Positions 62,121 through 64,000 of a DNA stretch of 64,000 nt are shown piece after piece. The stretch is from positions 341,486 to 405,485 of the forward strand of contig NZ_ATWV01000001.1 of assembly GCF_000421345.1 (NCBI RefSeq). Reading direction: 5' to 3'. Below the pieces are notes generated by a model. That model ran no database searches, was not told where the DNA came from, and saw only the letters and a list, made by a program, of their open reading frames with translations. The DNA is from Treponema bryantii NK4A124. Lineage in GTDB: Bacteria; Spirochaetota; Spirochaetia; Treponematales; Treponemataceae. How positions within the stretch are numbered: position 1 is the first letter of the stretch; each line of letters opens with the position of its first letter. The translations under genes and the position numbers were made by a program.

Positions 62121-63776
62121 TTATTTTGTTGTGTTTTTGTATATCTTATTGATAGCTACAGCATGGAAGGCAACGCCCTTAACATTGCTCTTAATAAGAT
62201 TTGCATTACATTTCTGATAGACCGGCGAAATAGCAGCATCATCCATAATCATAATTTCTGCCTGCTTCATTGCAGCCCAGCGTTCAGCAATCTTTGTACA
62301 AAGCTCACCGTCTGTACAGCTTGCAATAAGGGCATTGTAGGCAGGATTAAAATAGTTACCCATGTTGTTTGAGTTACCGGTTACCCACATTGCAAGATAA
62401 GTCATAGGATCTGCATAGTCTGGTCCCCAGTTATTAAGTCCAAACTGGAATTGGCCGGAACTCATAATTTTTCGTCTTTCCTTCTTTTCTACAGATCTGA
62501 TATTAACTTTTATTCCATTGAGATTTCTTTCAAGCTGTCGTTTCATTGATTCACAGCAGATTATCTGAGTTTCGCCATCAGCAGTAAGAAGCTCCACTTC
62601 AAGACTTTTCTTTCCAAGTTCTTTCTTGGCTTTTTCAAAATAGTCACGGGCTTTGGCAGGATTATAAGAACATACATCCGGGAACTCTACTCCGGCCGGA
62701 GTAAAGTCCTGACCAGTCTGAGAAAAAGCAAATCCTCTTGGAATTGCTCCATAAGCTGCGGCTGAACCATCTGCCATTTCTTTAGCAATCAGTTCCCGGT
62801 CTATACCATTGGCAATTGCCAGACGAAGATTTTTATTTGCAAATAAAGGATCATCAAAATTAAAGGTTAAGAAATAAAGGAAGCCTGAATCTACCGGCTT
62901 AAACTCAGGAGAGTTCTGCATCTGAACAACCGCATCACCAGAAAGTTCAACAAAATCAAGCTGACCACTCTGATATTTTTTCAGAGCCTCCTCTCCACTG
63001 TTTATAACCTCATAATGAATTCCGCCAAGCTTGATTTTTGCTGCATCATAATAGGCTGTATTTTTAATAAAGGAAATTGATGTAGCGCCAACCTTATAAT
63101 CTGTAAGAAGGAAGGCACCATTAGAAAGGCAGGTCTCAGGACTTGTTGCATATTTGTCGCCGCATTTTTCTATAAAAGTCTGATTTGCCGGATAGAAAGT
63201 ACAGAAGTAAAGCAACTGATCAAAGTATGAAACAGGAGTCTGAAGTTCAACTTCGAAAGTGTAATTATCTCTTGCACGAACTCCCAGCTGATTTGGCTCC
63301 ATCTGCCCTGCTTGAATTGCAGTTGCATTTTTTATCTGGGCTATATCACTAATCATAAAAGCATATTCAGATTTTGTTGCCGGATCTATAGCTCTCTGCC
63401 AGCCATATACAAAGTCATGTGCTGTTACAGGCTCTCCGTTTGACCAGTAAACATCATCACGCAGCTTAAAGGTATAATGAAGGCCATCCGGAGAAACCTG
63501 CATCTCCTTTGCACAGGCATATTTTACAGAACCATCATCGGCCATCTGCATAAGACCATCAATCATATTTCCAATGAGTTCAAAAGAAGTTGCATAGACA
63601 GAAACCTGCTGATCCAGAGTATCAATTGTGGCATCCAGCGATACGTTTAAAATTGGTCCGCTCACCTTTTTTTCCGGCAAAGGACCTCTGCCCTGCTGCA
63701 CCACAGGTGATTTTCCACATCCTAAAAGCAATAGAGACAAAACAATCCCTAAAGCACAACTGTTCATATGCTTCAT
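62121..63776 (-). CDS. Oligopeptide-binding lipoprotein (OppA/SBP family 5)
   Basis: 551 residues from ATG 63776, chosen for CAGGAGAAT upstream. The lipobox is LLLLGC followed by GKSP. SBP_bac_5 features are YTFKLRDDVYWSNGEPVTAH, DFVYGWQRAIDP, LRLAIANGIDRELIAKEM and YADPMTYLAMW. Such proteins deliver peptides to Opp/Dpp permeases, but none is encoded here. The gene is 21 bp before the chemotaxis receptor, suggesting the pair works in peptide-guided chemotaxis. That is inference. Confidence 0.92.
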   Translation of the reverse strand: MKHMNSCALGIVLSLLLLGCGKSPVVQQGRGPLPEKKVSGPILNVSLDATIDTLDQQVSVYATSFELIGNMIDGLMQMADDGSVKYACAKEMQVSPDGLHYTFKLRDDVYWSNGEPVTAHDFVYGWQRAIDPATKSEYAFMISDIAQIKNATAIQAGQMEPNQLGVRARDNYTFEVELQTPVSYFDQLLYFCTFYPANQTFIEKCGDKYATSPETCLSNGAFLLTDYKVGATSISFIKNTAYYDAAKIKLGGIHYEVINSGEEALKKYQSGQLDFVELSGDAVVQMQNSPEFKPVDSGFLYFLTFNFDDPLFANKNLRLAIANGIDRELIAKEMADGSAAAYGAIPRGFAFSQTGQDFTPAGVEFPDVCSYNPAKARDYFEKAKKELGKKSLEVELLTADGETQIICCESMKRQLERNLNGIKVNIRSVEKKERRKIMSSGQFQFGLNNWGPDYADPMTYLAMWVTGNSNNMGNYFNPAYNALIASCTDGELCTKIAERWAAMKQAEIMIMDDAAISPVYQKCNANLIKSNVKGVAFHAVAINKIYKNTTK

Positions 63777-64000
63777 ACAATTCTCCTGCATACTTAAAAA
63801 GAGTAAATCTGATTTTTAATTGATTTTTATAATAAACGTTTAAAGGATTTTTTAATTATAACACGGTATTATACAGGTAGCAAATAATTTTCAGTTATAT
63901 AAAAATATTGTAAGCAGTAAAATATAATGTCGTCAAAATAAAAGAAAAGGTTTCTTTGAACTGTTATAATTTTGTTACCACACAAAAACAATAACGGAGG
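63777..64000. other. AT-rich intergenic region with a ribosome site at the right edge
   Basis: No gene is visible. The window closes on AACGGAGG (63993-64000), a good Shine-Dalgarno sequence, so a plus-strand gene probably starts just outside. The segment upstream carries TATAAT-like hexamers (for example near 63921 and 63965) whose -35 partners are not convincing. Confidence 0.4.

Overview
The window reads as chromosomal DNA of a Treponema-like spirochaete, probably a gut or rumen commensal. The evidence is a GreA fused to a very long helical N-terminus, a divergent FliG paralogue, many Cys-anchored lipoproteins with beta-helix stalks, and an adenylate cyclase/FecR operon. Base composition is moderately AT-rich. 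No rRNA, CRISPR array, transposase or reverse transcriptase is visible.

Layout. 0-5 kb: TPR protein, long greA, metallo-beta-lactamase-fold hydrolase. 5-13 kb: deoC (reverse), a 56-residue 2x[4Fe-4S] ferredoxin, an M23 peptidase whose start region overlaps the ferredoxin terminator, an envelope protein, a structured non-coding stretch, PBP1A, a ParB-domain protein, a small beta-barrel, rlmJ. 13-22 kb: clpB, a tocopherol-cyclase-like protein, then a reverse cluster of a small membrane protein, a FliG paralogue, an M16 protease and a small protein. 22-23 kb: an ORF6N-domain protein.

23-48 kb is the most distinctive part. Four large surface lipoproteins carry a related beta-helix stalk. Three of them share an Ig-like neck, and the C-terminal heads differ: DUF1566-like (twice), DUF6273-like, and FGE-sulfatase/C-type-lectin-like. 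The FGE-headed one ends a five-gene operon that begins with a membrane adenylate cyclase and continues with a FecR-domain protein, an outer-membrane beta-barrel with coiled coil, and an InlB-repeat lipoprotein. This looks like a cAMP-linked envelope/surface-adhesion module. A probable small RNA with its own promoter and terminator lies between the two lipoprotein groups.

48-64 kb: a heterodimeric ABC exporter with one degenerate ATP site, an AraC regulator, an LplB/LplC/solute-binding sugar importer without its own ATPase and with a divergent GntR regulator, tRNA-Asp and tRNA-Pro, an HD-GYP protein, a small hypothetical, rpsU, a chemotaxis receptor and an oligopeptide-binding lipoprotein.

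Two genome-scale signals stand out. First, many first genes of transcription units have a -10 box only 6-14 nt before the start codon and no Shine-Dalgarno sequence, implying leaderless mRNAs. Operon-internal genes mostly carry a GGAGG-type site, and rpsU carries an unusually complete one. Second, several families of palindromic REP/REPIN-like repeats occupy gene junctions.
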